From Euzebya tangerina (GTDB lineage Bacteria > Actinomycetota > Nitriliruptoria > Euzebyales > Euzebyaceae): DNA of 64,000 nt. Below the pieces are notes generated by a model that searched no databases, was not told the DNA's origin, and worked only from the letters and a program-made list of their open reading frames with translations. Of this stretch, positions 46,701 through 55,070 are shown in pieces; positions within the stretch are counted from its first letter, which is position 1, and each line of letters begins with the position of its first letter. A program made the translations under genes and the position numbers. Location of the stretch: the NCBI RefSeq assembly GCF_003074135.1, contig NZ_PPDK01000001.1, positions 930,001 through 994,000 of the forward strand, given 5' to 3'.

Positions 46701-48985
46701 TTCACCGTCGGCGTGCCCGGTGCGAGCGGCACCTGGCCGCTCACCGGAGCGTAGTCATAGGTGCTGCCGGGGACGAAGTCGGCCAGTTCCTCCATCAGCG
46801 CCTCGTCCGCCTCAGGACCGAAGGCCACCGCGTCGATCGGGCAGCCGTCCTCCGTGAGCTGCTCCTCGAGATCAGCGACGAAGGGGGGCGTGTTCTCCGC
46901 GCCATCGCTCAAGACGGCGTAGGTGCAGACGTGGTCGTCCTCGCCGCGGTCGGCGATCTCCTGGGACGCGGCCAGCAGGCCGGCGCCGATTGAGGTCTCC
47001 CCGCCGGCGTTGACGTCCTGGATGTCTCCCTCGAGCTCAGAACGGTGGGCGTCGTCGATCGGGGCGAGTTGGGTCTCGACCGTGGCGACGGAGTCGAAGG
47101 AGACGAAGCCGCCCTGATCGCCTGCCACCAGCTCCATGCTCATCAGCATCCCCGCGTTCTGGGCGGCCTCCAACTTGCCGGCGACGTTGTCCATGCTGCC
47201 TGAGGTGTCCATCACGACGACCCGGTCCAGGGTGCGCTCCCAGTACGCCACCGACCTCGAGCTCGTGCTGCTGGCCGTCCCCAGTTCAACGGTGAGGTCG
47301 TAGAGGGATCCGGTGTTCGCTCCGGCCCCTTCGCCGGGGGCTTGGAGGAGGAGCCAGTAGTCGTCGCCGGTGTAGGCGCCTGTGACGATGTTCACGGGGA
47401 TGTCCGGACCGCCGTCCGCCAGATTCAGGTGCACGTCGAAGTCGTCCGGCAGAAGACCGCTGATCGGTGCCCCGTCTGCCGTGACCTCGACTCGGGCGAT
47501 GAAGCGACGGGGGTCACTGGCGAGACCGGCGAAGGCAGTGGCTGTTGTTGTGGGCAGCGTCACCTCCACCTCGGGCTGCGCGCACCCCCAGTTCGTGGCC
47601 GCGACGGTTGCCGCGTCATCGGTGGTGATGACCCCGATCACAGCGTCGGCCCCATCGGTGGGGACTGCGCGGGACCACTCGGTGCCGTCGGCACTCCAGC
47701 GTTGGTCGAGTTGGCCGGCGCTCACACGCATCACGCTGAAGGTGGAGTCGAAGGCGGTCTCGAAGTCATAGACCGCGTAATCGCAGGCGCCGTTCGGCTG
47801 GATCTCCAGGTACCGCGCAGACCGGTCGGCGAGCAGGTCGATCGTCTGCTCGATCGGTGGGACGGGGCCACGCGTGATGTGGCCGTCGAAGGCCGCGGTG
47901 TCGCCCACGTACTCCGGGTCCTCGAAGGTCAGGCGCGGGTCGGCCGGTGTGTAGTCGTGGGCCCAGAGCGCCAGCGTGTAGTCGATGAAGTCCTGCCGGA
48001 AGTCCCCACCACGATCGGCGATGACCTGTTCCAGGGCGACCCACTGGTCCTGCTCGTCGGCCAACGTCGTGTAGAAGTCGTCAACGGCCTGCCATCCGGT
48101 GGCGGGCTGGGCCTCGCCAGGCGCGGTGTAGGTGTCCATGAACCAGGTCCACCAGCTCATCCCGCGGTAGCTGAGCTGGTCGCCTGGTAGGCGGCGGTAG
48201 CCCCCGGGGGCATCGTCGTCGTCAATCGCATTGACCAGCAGCCGGTTCGCGTCGGTGATGAAGCCGAAGGAGTTCTGCACGTCAGAGACGGGGTCCCAAC
48301 GGTCCTGGGTCGCCCGCGCCAGGCCTTCGCTGGTGAACGCGGTGTGGCCACTGATCCCAGCGAAGCGCTGCACCAGGTGCTGCATCTCGTGGAAGGGCAC
48401 CGCGCGGTTGTAGGAGAAGGAGTTGGAATCGACCAGGTCGTCATCGAAGTTCATCCGCGTGCCGCTCGGCACCCCGCCGCCCAGAGGGTCTTCGGCGATG
48501 AACACCTCCATGGTGGTCTCCCCACCCAGGGCGTCGAAGTCGATCGAGGCGTAGAAGTCCAACGCGATGTCGATCTCGTCCACCAGGTTGGTGACCAAGG
48601 TGTTGTCGCCGTTGGCATCATCGATGTCGGCGATGGCGTGTTCGCACCGGTCGGGGATGCCGTCGTCGTCCGAGGGGTCGTCTTCGTCACCGTCCGCCGG
48701 TTGGTTCAGCTCACCCGCGGCGGAGTCATCGCCCTGCAGGCACCGATCGAGGTTCACCTGGAGGTCGTCCTCCAGGTAGTACATGACCACCTCGATCGTC
48801 TCGCCGTCGACGGTGATGTCCTCGGCGTAGCACTGGTCGAAGTCGATGTCGAGGCTGCGCACCCGCTGGGTGTGGGGGAGTGCCTGGCAGGTGGCGGCCT
48901 CCGCTGGCTCCGGCAGCGGCACGGTCACCAACCCCAGTGCCAGAGCCAGGACGGACAGGACGGTGATGGTGCGGTGTGTGGCCAT
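43715..48985 (-). CDS. Large secreted metalloprotease-like/VWA/cell-wall-binding-repeat protein
   Basis: A 1756-residue secreted protein. In order: signal peptide (1-30, ends PAEA); a metalloprotease-like region with FHEMQH at about 198-203, a possible zinc HExxH; a von Willebrand A domain from about 585 with MIDAS DTSGS; beta-sandwich regions including DDGDHGDGLADDGIYA at about 1105 (choice-of-anchor X style); Asp-rich thrombospondin-type-3-like Ca2+ repeats at about 1160-1220; and three cell-wall-binding type 2 repeats from about 1465 to the end (RLEGPSRVETAVEISR...). The protease-VWA order resembles CLCA proteins. Downstream of a LysR gene; probably a wall-attached protease or adhesin. Confidence 0.85.
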   Translation of the reverse strand: MATHRTITVLSVLALALGLVTVPLPEPAEAATCQALPHTQRVRSLDIDFDQCYAEDITVDGETIEVVMYYLEDDLQVNLDRCLQGDDSAAGELNQPADGDEDDPSDDDGIPDRCEHAIADIDDANGDNTLVTNLVDEIDIALDFYASIDFDALGGETTMEVFIAEDPLGGGVPSGTRMNFDDDLVDSNSFSYNRAVPFHEMQHLVQRFAGISGHTAFTSEGLARATQDRWDPVSDVQNSFGFITDANRLLVNAIDDDDAPGGYRRLPGDQLSYRGMSWWTWFMDTYTAPGEAQPATGWQAVDDFYTTLADEQDQWVALEQVIADRGGDFRQDFIDYTLALWAHDYTPADPRLTFEDPEYVGDTAAFDGHITRGPVPPIEQTIDLLADRSARYLEIQPNGACDYAVYDFETAFDSTFSVMRVSAGQLDQRWSADGTEWSRAVPTDGADAVIGVITTDDAATVAATNWGCAQPEVEVTLPTTTATAFAGLASDPRRFIARVEVTADGAPISGLLPDDFDVHLNLADGGPDIPVNIVTGAYTGDDYWLLLQAPGEGAGANTGSLYDLTVELGTASSTSSRSVAYWERTLDRVVVMDTSGSMDNVAGKLEAAQNAGMLMSMELVAGDQGGFVSFDSVATVETQLAPIDDAHRSELEGDIQDVNAGGETSIGAGLLAASQEIADRGEDDHVCTYAVLSDGAENTPPFVADLEEQLTEDGCPIDAVAFGPEADEALMEELADFVPGSTYDYAPVSGQVPLAPGTPTVNEGIVGGGEVGWENHVGRVYDRALTEAAGRERLLSVAGNGFGECTTPLAIADFSDREELEVYSVGESFTSGGVSVAGSPFNAGDTSENGSLEIRPSNGPGEASPLLATLGLNAAFDFEQDLCGGRLVFVDAGSTVQLEINDQRVVTDRVADLDGQTIGGVEVEVILVPGAGDRVGTLRLDGPMDGFIIGGSDLAVDDVTGLGASAGLPIEVDPSSDVLLVATSWQEASDGGPITQLVDPSGSPAVGTARRISSQGIAEVWEVQDPQPGTWRLTAVDIGQELVVNASARTDLALDLLPFPADIGNGDEVTVRASFVDVDGPVTSAEVVATVAAPDGPTTEMTLFDDGDHGDGLADDGIYARSYQTGAAFDSPDTSGSYLVNVVGHTDGNRREDQGSFSAERTPDEDDDGLPDPWEVDHGLDPTDPTDPTGDPDGDGIPSGCEFDAGTHPDTSDTDGGGDRDDAEVDPATCTPRPDRDPRDPDDDSVGPLTSAWLAAELDGDGLPLLHVAWGSTSRGELDTVDLWCSVDGAPFVQVASGLTGRSHHIGDVSDGEQWQCRIHPWFVPEGGGAPLPGAVVLTGQATVSDDPFAPVGSVVIDGGAASTRDTTVRLDLEVNDRLPGHTHDEEDRAVPGDAPGAIEMRIGNDVDLSDEPWQPFRTVVPEWDVGAVRPGSVATVYVEFRDTAGNVGGQDQGFDDILVVGSERLEGPSRVETAVEISRADFPDGGAGAVVLATADKFPDAVAGTSLAVQEGAPILLTQADTLHPATAEEIARVLPRGRPVFVLGGTDVVSDGVAQIVADMGHPVERFAGPTRFETAVAVADALDGPRVVMLATHDDFAAALAAGPAAGVHDGAILLSAADQPHPATDAWLAAHPGAQVAAVGALAVAAYPSAEAVAGASREGTSVAVAERWFVDPGVVGLARSSVFADALTGGPHMARLYGPLLLTPDDALDPDVAAYVCSESDVAGWFTYGGSDAVSDSVVDDLSDRVSGTGC

Positions 48986-49087
48986 GGCGGGAGCCCCTCA
49001 GCTCGAGCGTGGGTGATGGCTTTGCTCTGCGGGTGACAGACGGCGATGGCTGATAAATACAAGTTGGTGACAATTGGCCCTGCGTGA

Positions 49088-49975
49088 TCACGCACCAGCC
49101 GGCAGGGCCAGCCGCAGGATCGTCGAAACCGCCGGGTTCGTCGAGTCGGGGTCCCAGGCCAGCGCAATGGTCACCCGCAGACCCGTCGCCAGTTCGCGGG
49201 TGGCGAACACCGCCGGATCGAGTGTCTCCGCCACCGACTCGACGACGAACGCGATGCCGATCCCGGCACGCACCAGCCCGAGGATCGTCGGCAGCCCCGT
49301 CGCCTCCTGCACGACCTGCAACGTCACACCAGCACGGGCGGCCCCATCGACGAAGAGGTCATAGGTGTCTGGTTCCAGGTCCCGTGGGAACAGCACGACG
49401 TCATGGCCGGCCAGCTCGCCCCACCCGATCGCCCCCGTCGGGTCGGCCAGCGCGTGGCCGTCGGGCATGACGACGTGGACCGCCTCGTCCTCCAGATCGT
49501 GCAGCGCCAAGCCGTCCGGCTCGGTCGGGGGCCGATGCACGAAGCCGATGTCCTGGGTCCCGTCCCGCAGTGTCTCCACCTGTGGAGCGGTCTTGCGTTC
49601 GACCAGCTCCAACGTCACGCCCGGGTGAGTCCGACGCATCCGCCCGACGACGACGGGCACCACGCCGTACAGGGTCGATCCGACGTAGCCGATCCGGAGG
49701 TGCCCGGCACTGCCGTCAGCAGCACGGCGGGTGGACTCCACCGCCAGGGCGGCATCCTCGAGGAGCGCACGACAGCGTTCGAGGAAGACCACCCCGGCGG
49801 CACTGAGCTCAACTCGGCGAGAGGTACGGTGCAGCAGTTCGGTTCCCAAGTCGGCCTCCAGCCGACGGATCTGCTCGCTCAGCGCCGACTGCGAGACGTG
49901 GAGCCGGCGGGCGGCCTCGCCGAAGTGCAACTCTTCGGCGACGGCCACGAACGCCTCCAGCTCTCGGAACTCCAC
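49088..49975 (-). CDS. LysR-family transcriptional regulator
   Basis: A 295-residue LysR protein: N-terminal winged helix MEFRELEAFVAVAEELHFGEAARRLHVSQSALSEQIRRLE, then a periplasmic-binding-like effector domain (LRIGYVGSTLYGVVPVVV). It lies three bases after the dehydrogenase gene on the same strand, so the two are probably an operon and the regulator may control it. A run of low GC (49050-49075) lies between it and the large secreted-protein gene. Confidence 0.93.
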   Translation of the reverse strand: MEFRELEAFVAVAEELHFGEAARRLHVSQSALSEQIRRLEADLGTELLHRTSRRVELSAAGVVFLERCRALLEDAALAVESTRRAADGSAGHLRIGYVGSTLYGVVPVVVGRMRRTHPGVTLELVERKTAPQVETLRDGTQDIGFVHRPPTEPDGLALHDLEDEAVHVVMPDGHALADPTGAIGWGELAGHDVVLFPRDLEPDTYDLFVDGAARAGVTLQVVQEATGLPTILGLVRAGIGIAFVVESVAETLDPAVFATRELATGLRVTIALAWDPDSTNPAVSTILRLALPAGA

Positions 49976-49978
49976 GCC

Positions 49979-50830
49979 TCACCCTTCGATGGTCTGCAGG
50001 TAGCCGACCAGGTCACGATCGCCGGCCTGGTCAGCTGCCATCTTCCACGCCTGCGCCAGCGCGTCCAGGTATGGCCGCTGGCCAGCAGCCTCCGCCAGGT
50101 ATCCGGCGTCCTTGGCCACCAGGCGGATGGGGAACCGCGGCTCGTCATCCCCGGCGGCCATCCGGGTGATCACGCCCTCCAGCACCGGTGAGGTGAGCGG
50201 CAGCCCGCTGAGGAACGACGCAGCATCCTCCAGCGCCACGCCGGTCGACCGCAGGTGCCGCAGCAGCTCGGCTGCCAGGGCGGTCTGTCCGGCCAGCCAG
50301 CCGTTGACCATCAGCTTCCGATGGGCCGCGTCCTCGGCACGCCCGACGTGCAGGATCCGGGACGCGCTGGTCTCGAGCACGGCACGGACGCGGTCCAGCA
50401 CGGCCGCGTCGCCGCCAACCAACTGCACGAGCTCTCCTGCGGTCGCCTGCGGCGTCGAGCCGATGACCGGCGCGACCAACATCGGGCGCGAAGCCTCTGT
50501 TGCCGCCTGCGCCAAGGCCGAACTCCAGGTCGGCGACAGCGTCGAGGCGTCGATCGCGACCGCGGCAGGCGACAGCGCCCGCAGCACCGCGTGCTCGCCG
50601 GTCCACACCGCCCGTGAGGCAGCGTCGTCGCTGACCATGACGATGACGACCTCGGCGCCGCTGGCTGCGTCGGCAGGAGAAGGTATTGCCGTCGCTCCCA
50701 CCGCCTCGGCCACGTCGGGCAGCCGCTGCTGGTTGCGCGTCCAGACGCGGACATCGTGGCCAGCCGCGGCTGCGTTGCGTGCCATGATCGTGCCCATCGC
50801 GCCGAGGCCGATCACCGCCACGGCGCTCAC
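49979..50830 (-). CDS. NAD(P)-dependent 3-hydroxyisobutyrate-dehydrogenase-like oxidoreductase
   Basis: A 283-residue beta-hydroxyacid dehydrogenase: Rossmann motif VAVIGLGAMGTIMARNAAAAGH, then VIVMVSDD and a catalytic-lysine helix region (HRKLMVNGWLAGQTAL). The family reduces or oxidises small hydroxy-acids or imines. GTG 50830 is chosen since residues before it are non-conserved. It precedes the LysR gene by three bases. Confidence 0.88.
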   Translation of the reverse strand: MSAVAVIGLGAMGTIMARNAAAAGHDVRVWTRNQQRLPDVAEAVGATAIPSPADAASGAEVVIVMVSDDAASRAVWTGEHAVLRALSPAAVAIDASTLSPTWSSALAQAATEASRPMLVAPVIGSTPQATAGELVQLVGGDAAVLDRVRAVLETSASRILHVGRAEDAAHRKLMVNGWLAGQTALAAELLRHLRSTGVALEDAASFLSGLPLTSPVLEGVITRMAAGDDEPRFPIRLVAKDAGYLAEAAGQRPYLDALAQAWKMAADQAGDRDLVGYLQTIEG

Positions 50831-51042
50831 TGGCTGACCTCGTGGTCTGTTCGAAACGACGTCGTTGGCATGGGGTCTCCGTCCTCGTCGAGCGGTACCC
50901 GGGCGGCACCACGTCGTGCATCGCATGGTGAGTACCCGCCAGCGCCGGATCATGTGGCATCCCCGATCGATCGATCGGGGTCGGATCAGCGGTTAGGCTC
51001 GGACACCCACACGACACGGCACCTCTGGAGGAGCACGATCGC

Positions 51043-51327
51043 ATGCCATGTTCCCACCTGTCGGACCTGACCCCCGTCGAACCCCGGACGCCGGACGGCT
51101 GCGAGGAGTGCCTGGACCAGGGCACCCGGTGGGTCCACCTGCGCCTGTGCCTGGGCTGTGGCCATGTGGGCTGCTGTGACTCCTCTCCCGAGCGGCATGC
51201 CACCGCCCACAACGGGGCCACCGAGCACCAGGTCGTGCACTCCTTCGAGCCCGGCGAGACCTGGGCCTGGTGCTACGCCGACGAGGACATGATCCCATCG
51301 GTCCCGGCGGCCGTCGTGCGACCCTGA
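51043..51327 (+). CDS. UBP-type zinc-finger protein
   Basis: A 94-residue protein consisting of a ubiquitin-protease-type zinc finger: CSHL, CEECLDQG, LRLCLGCGHVGCCDSS, HATAHNGATEHQVVHSFEPG, with the Cys/His spacing complete. Bacterial members do not bind ubiquitin in any known way and often lie near CNMP/FAD-dependent oxidoreductases; such a gene is at 52084-53769. ATG 51043 has GGAGGAG at 51027-51033. Confidence 0.88.
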   Translation: MPCSHLSDLTPVEPRTPDGCEECLDQGTRWVHLRLCLGCGHVGCCDSSPERHATAHNGATEHQVVHSFEPGETWAWCYADEDMIPSVPAAVVRP

Positions 51328-51337
51328 CGCGCGCTGG

Positions 51338-52018
51338 TCACCACTCGATCCGACGCCCGTCCCGGAAGAAGCCGCCGGTCGGCCCGTCGTCGGGGAGGGT
51401 TGCCGCCCACACCACTCCCGCCGCACCCTCATCCGGGGAGCGGTCGGCTGCCTGGCCGCCCATGTCGGTCCGCACCCAACCCGGACAGACCGCGTTGACC
51501 AGGATCCCCTCTCGCCGGAGCTCGGCCGCCGCCGTTGCCGTCAGCGCGTTGAGCGCCGCCTTGGCCGTCGAGTATCCAGGGGTGCCGGCCCCCATCTCGG
51601 AGAGCGCGCCGGAACCGGAGGAGACGTTGACGATCCGGCTCTGGCCCGACGTCCGCAGCAGCGGCGCGCAGGCCTGGATCATCCGCCACGCCCCGAACAG
51701 GTTGACCTCGAAGGCGCGGTGGACCCGGTCGAGGTCGGCGCCGACCACGGACTGGTCGGTGTCGTAGTCCACACCGGCGTTGTTGACCAGGACGTCCAGC
51801 CGGTCGATGCGGGCCACGGCTGCCTGCACCGAGGTGGTGTCTGACACGTCGACGACGACCGACGTCACGTCGCCCTCGAGCGACCGGACCGCGTCCTTCC
51901 CCGCGGCGGCATCGCGCGTGCCCAAGAGGACCCGGTGGCCGGCCGCGGCCAACTGTCGGCACACCGCCAGACCGATTCCTCGGTTGCCGCCGGTGACCAG
52001 TGCCGTCATTTCATCCAT
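51338..52018 (-). CDS. Short-chain dehydrogenase/reductase
   Basis: A 226-residue classical SDR: cofactor motif ALVTGGNRGIGLAVCR, LVNNAGVDYD, catalytic serine in VNVSSGSGAL and YSTAK as the YxxxK pair. ATG 52018 is preferred over the upstream frame, which is Arg/Ser-rich; an alternative ATG is at 52009. It is divergent from the CNMP oxidoreductase gene and convergent with the zinc-finger gene. Confidence 0.9.
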   Translation of the reverse strand: MDEMTALVTGGNRGIGLAVCRQLAAAGHRVLLGTRDAAAGKDAVRSLEGDVTSVVVDVSDTTSVQAAVARIDRLDVLVNNAGVDYDTDQSVVGADLDRVHRAFEVNLFGAWRMIQACAPLLRTSGQSRIVNVSSGSGALSEMGAGTPGYSTAKAALNALTATAAAELRREGILVNAVCPGWVRTDMGGQAADRSPDEGAAGVVWAATLPDDGPTGGFFRDGRRIEW

Positions 52019-52083
52019 GGCGGCAGCCTGCCCCGACCACGCCGTTTCCTCACTCGGACCACGGGATGGATGAGATTCGTAGC

Positions 52084-53769
52084 ATGGCGGGCGTGACGAA
52101 CGACGCCGCATCGACCGACCACATCGGGACGACCACCAGGGCCCCCGAACGAGAATCCATGTTGGGACGGCTTGCCTGGCCAGACCTCTCCGCCGAGATC
52201 CAGGAGCTGCTGCACCACGAGGGACAGATCGAGGATCTGGCAGCCGGCGAGGTGGTGTTCGAGGTGGGTGAGAGCGACTTCGACTTCGCGGTGGTGCTGG
52301 AGGGCAGCATCCGCATCGTCGACCGGGCTGGCGACCGTGAGGTCAGCCGGATCGGCGCCCCGAACTTCATCGGGGAGCTCGGCATGTTGCTCGGCCAGTC
52401 CGCCTTCCTCGCCGGGGTCACCGCCGGACCGACCCGCCTGCTGCGGGTTCCTCGTGATCGCTTCCTCCACCTCCTCACCACCGTGCCGGCATTCGCCGAC
52501 GTGATCGTCCCGGCGCTGGCAGCCCGGCGACGGCTGCTCTACGAGTGGGGTGAGGGCGGACTCACGCTGGTCGGTCGGGTGAACGACCCGGCCACGACCC
52601 GTCTGCTGACCTTCGCCAAGCGGAGCCTGCTGCCGCACACCTTCGTCGACCGGGACGACACCGACGCCCTGGCCCGCGTGGCTGAGCAGTGCGACCTCCC
52701 CGATGACGGGACGGCCGCTGTGACGGCCGACTGGCGCGTGCTGGCGAACCCCGAACCACGGGACATCGCCTCCGCCCTCGGGATGGATCTGGTCCGGGAG
52801 CACCACGAGAGCTACGACGTCATCGTCGTGGGTGCCGGTCCGGCGGGGCTGGCGGCCGCTGTCTACGGCGCCTCCGAGGGTCTGTGCGTCCTGGCCGTCG
52901 ATGACACCGCCGTGGGTGGGCAGGCCGCCACCTCGTCGCGGATCGAGAACTACCTCGGGTTCGCCACTGGCGTCAGCGGCAGCGAGCTGGCCTTCCGCGG
53001 CCTCATCCAAGCCGTCAAGTTCGGCGCACGCCTGGCGATCCCTCGTCGCGCCGTGTCGCTCGAGCCGTGTGGTGACGGTCATGATCTGACCCTCGACGAC
53101 GGCCACGTCCTGCACACGGCCGCGGTGGTGTTGGCCAACGGCGTGCAGTACCGGCGTCTGCCGCTGGAGGGACTGTCGGACCTGGAGGGCGCGGGGGTCT
53201 ACTACGCCGCCACCGACCTGGAGGCGCGCCGGTGTCACGGCAGCACCGCCGTCATCGTGGGCGGCGCCAACTCGGCTGGCCAGGCCGCCATGCACCTGGC
53301 TGACTCCGCCGACCACGTCCACCTCGTCGTCCGCGGGGGGTCGTTGGCCTCCTCGATGAGTTCCTACCTCTCCGACCGCGTCACCACCCACCCTCGGATC
53401 AGCGTCCACTACCAGACCGAGGTGACGGCCGTCCACGGCGAGGGCCGCTTGCAGGAGGTCACGCTGACCAACAATGCCGACGACACCACCCGCCGGGTCG
53501 AGGCCGCCGGACTGTTCCTCATGATCGGCGCCGTCCCGTTCACCGAGTGGCTGGAGGGTCTGGTGGCACTCGACGACAAGGGGTTCGTCCGAACCGGCCA
53601 CGATGGCGATCCGTACGTCGCGTCCCGCCGCGGGATCTGGGCCGTCGGTGATGTCCGGTCGGGATCGGTGAAGCGAGTCGCCTCGGCCGTGGGGGAGGGG
53701 TCGGTCGTCATCGCGGCGGTACACCACCATCTGGAGGCGCGGGAGGAGGCAACGGCGACTCCGGCGTGA
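52084..53769 (+). CDS. Cyclic-nucleotide-binding-domain/FAD pyridine-nucleotide oxidoreductase
   Basis: A 561-residue protein. Residues up to about 150 form a cyclic-nucleotide-binding (CRP-like) domain (LAAGEVVFEVGESDFDFAVVLEGSIRIVDR, NFIGELGMLLG), then a thioredoxin-reductase-like module with VIVVGAGPAGLAAAVYGASEGL, RIENYLGF, TAVIVGGANSAGQAAMHLA and GIWAVGDVRSG. The redox CxxC of true thioredoxin reductases is absent (GVYYAATDLEARRCHG), so its electron acceptor is unknown. ATG 52084 is chosen; an in-frame ATG at 52066 is possible. Confidence 0.88.
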   Translation: MAGVTNDAASTDHIGTTTRAPERESMLGRLAWPDLSAEIQELLHHEGQIEDLAAGEVVFEVGESDFDFAVVLEGSIRIVDRAGDREVSRIGAPNFIGELGMLLGQSAFLAGVTAGPTRLLRVPRDRFLHLLTTVPAFADVIVPALAARRRLLYEWGEGGLTLVGRVNDPATTRLLTFAKRSLLPHTFVDRDDTDALARVAEQCDLPDDGTAAVTADWRVLANPEPRDIASALGMDLVREHHESYDVIVVGAGPAGLAAAVYGASEGLCVLAVDDTAVGGQAATSSRIENYLGFATGVSGSELAFRGLIQAVKFGARLAIPRRAVSLEPCGDGHDLTLDDGHVLHTAAVVLANGVQYRRLPLEGLSDLEGAGVYYAATDLEARRCHGSTAVIVGGANSAGQAAMHLADSADHVHLVVRGGSLASSMSSYLSDRVTTHPRISVHYQTEVTAVHGEGRLQEVTLTNNADDTTRRVEAAGLFLMIGAVPFTEWLEGLVALDDKGFVRTGHDGDPYVASRRGIWAVGDVRSGSVKRVASAVGEGSVVIAAVHHHLEAREEATATPA

Positions 53770-53793
53770 GGCCGCCGCCGAACCCGCGCGCGC

Positions 53794-55014
53794 TCACGCC
53801 GCGGGGTCTGGCACCCGGCTGATCGAGGGCATCCACACCGCTCCCGCCACCACCGGCACAGCAGCGATCACCGTTGCAATGCCGGGGGTCAGCGCGTCGC
53901 CCAGCGCCCCGTCGATCACCGCTGCGAAGGGCCGAGATCCGAGGAACGCCACACCCCACACGGCCATGACGCGGCCACGGAGCTGATCGGGGACCACCTC
54001 CTGCACCCAGGTGGTGATCGTCGTGAGTGCGCAGAGGAAGCCGACGCCGGCGACCAGCATCGCTGTCACCCCGACCCACGCGGCGGGCGCCAGGCCGAAC
54101 GTGGCCACTGAGAGCCCGAACACCACCAGCCCCCCTCGCGCTGTCCGGTCCGCGCCCACCCGCTGTCGGACCTGCGTCACGCGCGTCCCCATCACCGCGG
54201 CGCCGAGACCGAAGGCGCCGACGAAGATCCCGACCAACGCGTCGCCCCCGCCGACCCGTTGAGCGATCGCGGGTGAGAGGGTGTTCAGCGGGTCGCTGGT
54301 CCACCCGATGGCCGTGACGACCAGCATGATCCCGACCACTCCAGCGGTGTCCCGCAGGTAGGCGAGGCCCTCGCGGATCGAGCCGTCGCCCTCCGCGGCG
54401 GGCATTGCTCGAGGGTCGATCACCCACAGCGCGATCAGCAGCGGCAGGAAGGTGAACGCGTTGACCACGAACCCGGCAGTCGCTCCTCCCAGGAACAGGA
54501 TGCCGGCAGCGGCCACCGGCCCGATGGACCGGCCCAGGGTGTAGGTCACCGAGTTCAAGGCGATCGCGGGCTCGAGGTCGTCCGGGCGGACGAGCGCCGG
54601 CACGAGGGCCTGGCTGGCCGGGATGGCCAGGGCCTGCCCGATCCCGATCACCACCGTCACGCCGATGATGGGCCACGGTCCGGGTAGTCCGTCCAACCCG
54701 ACCACGACCGTCCAGACCGCCAGCACGGCAGCGGCGACCAGCGACAGCGACTGTCCGGCGAACAGCAGGAGCCGACGGTTGATCCGGTCGCTCAGCGCAC
54801 CGGCGTAGGGCTGCAGCAGCAGCGAGCCGAGCCAGAGCGCCCCGCTGACCACCCCGGTGAGCGTCGCCGACCCAGTCAGGTTGAACACCGCGGTTGCGGC
54901 CGCGATGTTCTGGATCCAGTTCCCCGCGTTGGAGATGAGGTTGCCGGCGAAGTAGGGCCCGAACGTCCGGTCGGTCAGCAGGGCGAGGTTGGACGAGGGT
55001 TGGGTGCGGGTCAC
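53794..55014 (-). CDS. Major-facilitator-superfamily transporter
   Basis: About 406 residues with 12 hydrophobic helices and the motif GALSDRINRRLLLFAGQSLSLVAAA (loop 2-3 MFS signature), typical of the enterobactin-exporter-like MFS branch. Drug or metabolite export is likely; substrate unknown. GTG 55014 (VTRTQPSSNLALL) is chosen; GTG 55047 would add 11 residues. It lies downstream of the aldo/keto reductase. Confidence 0.88.
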   Translation of the reverse strand: MTRTQPSSNLALLTDRTFGPYFAGNLISNAGNWIQNIAAATAVFNLTGSATLTGVVSGALWLGSLLLQPYAGALSDRINRRLLLFAGQSLSLVAAAVLAVWTVVVGLDGLPGPWPIIGVTVVIGIGQALAIPASQALVPALVRPDDLEPAIALNSVTYTLGRSIGPVAAAGILFLGGATAGFVVNAFTFLPLLIALWVIDPRAMPAAEGDGSIREGLAYLRDTAGVVGIMLVVTAIGWTSDPLNTLSPAIAQRVGGGDALVGIFVGAFGLGAAVMGTRVTQVRQRVGADRTARGGLVVFGLSVATFGLAPAAWVGVTAMLVAGVGFLCALTTITTWVQEVVPDQLRGRVMAVWGVAFLGSRPFAAVIDGALGDALTPGIATVIAAVPVVAGAVWMPSISRVPDPAA

Positions 55015-55070
55015 CGGGCGACGATGCCCACCGCAGCACCGTCCCACCCTCGTGGGCTGCGGCAGACCCC

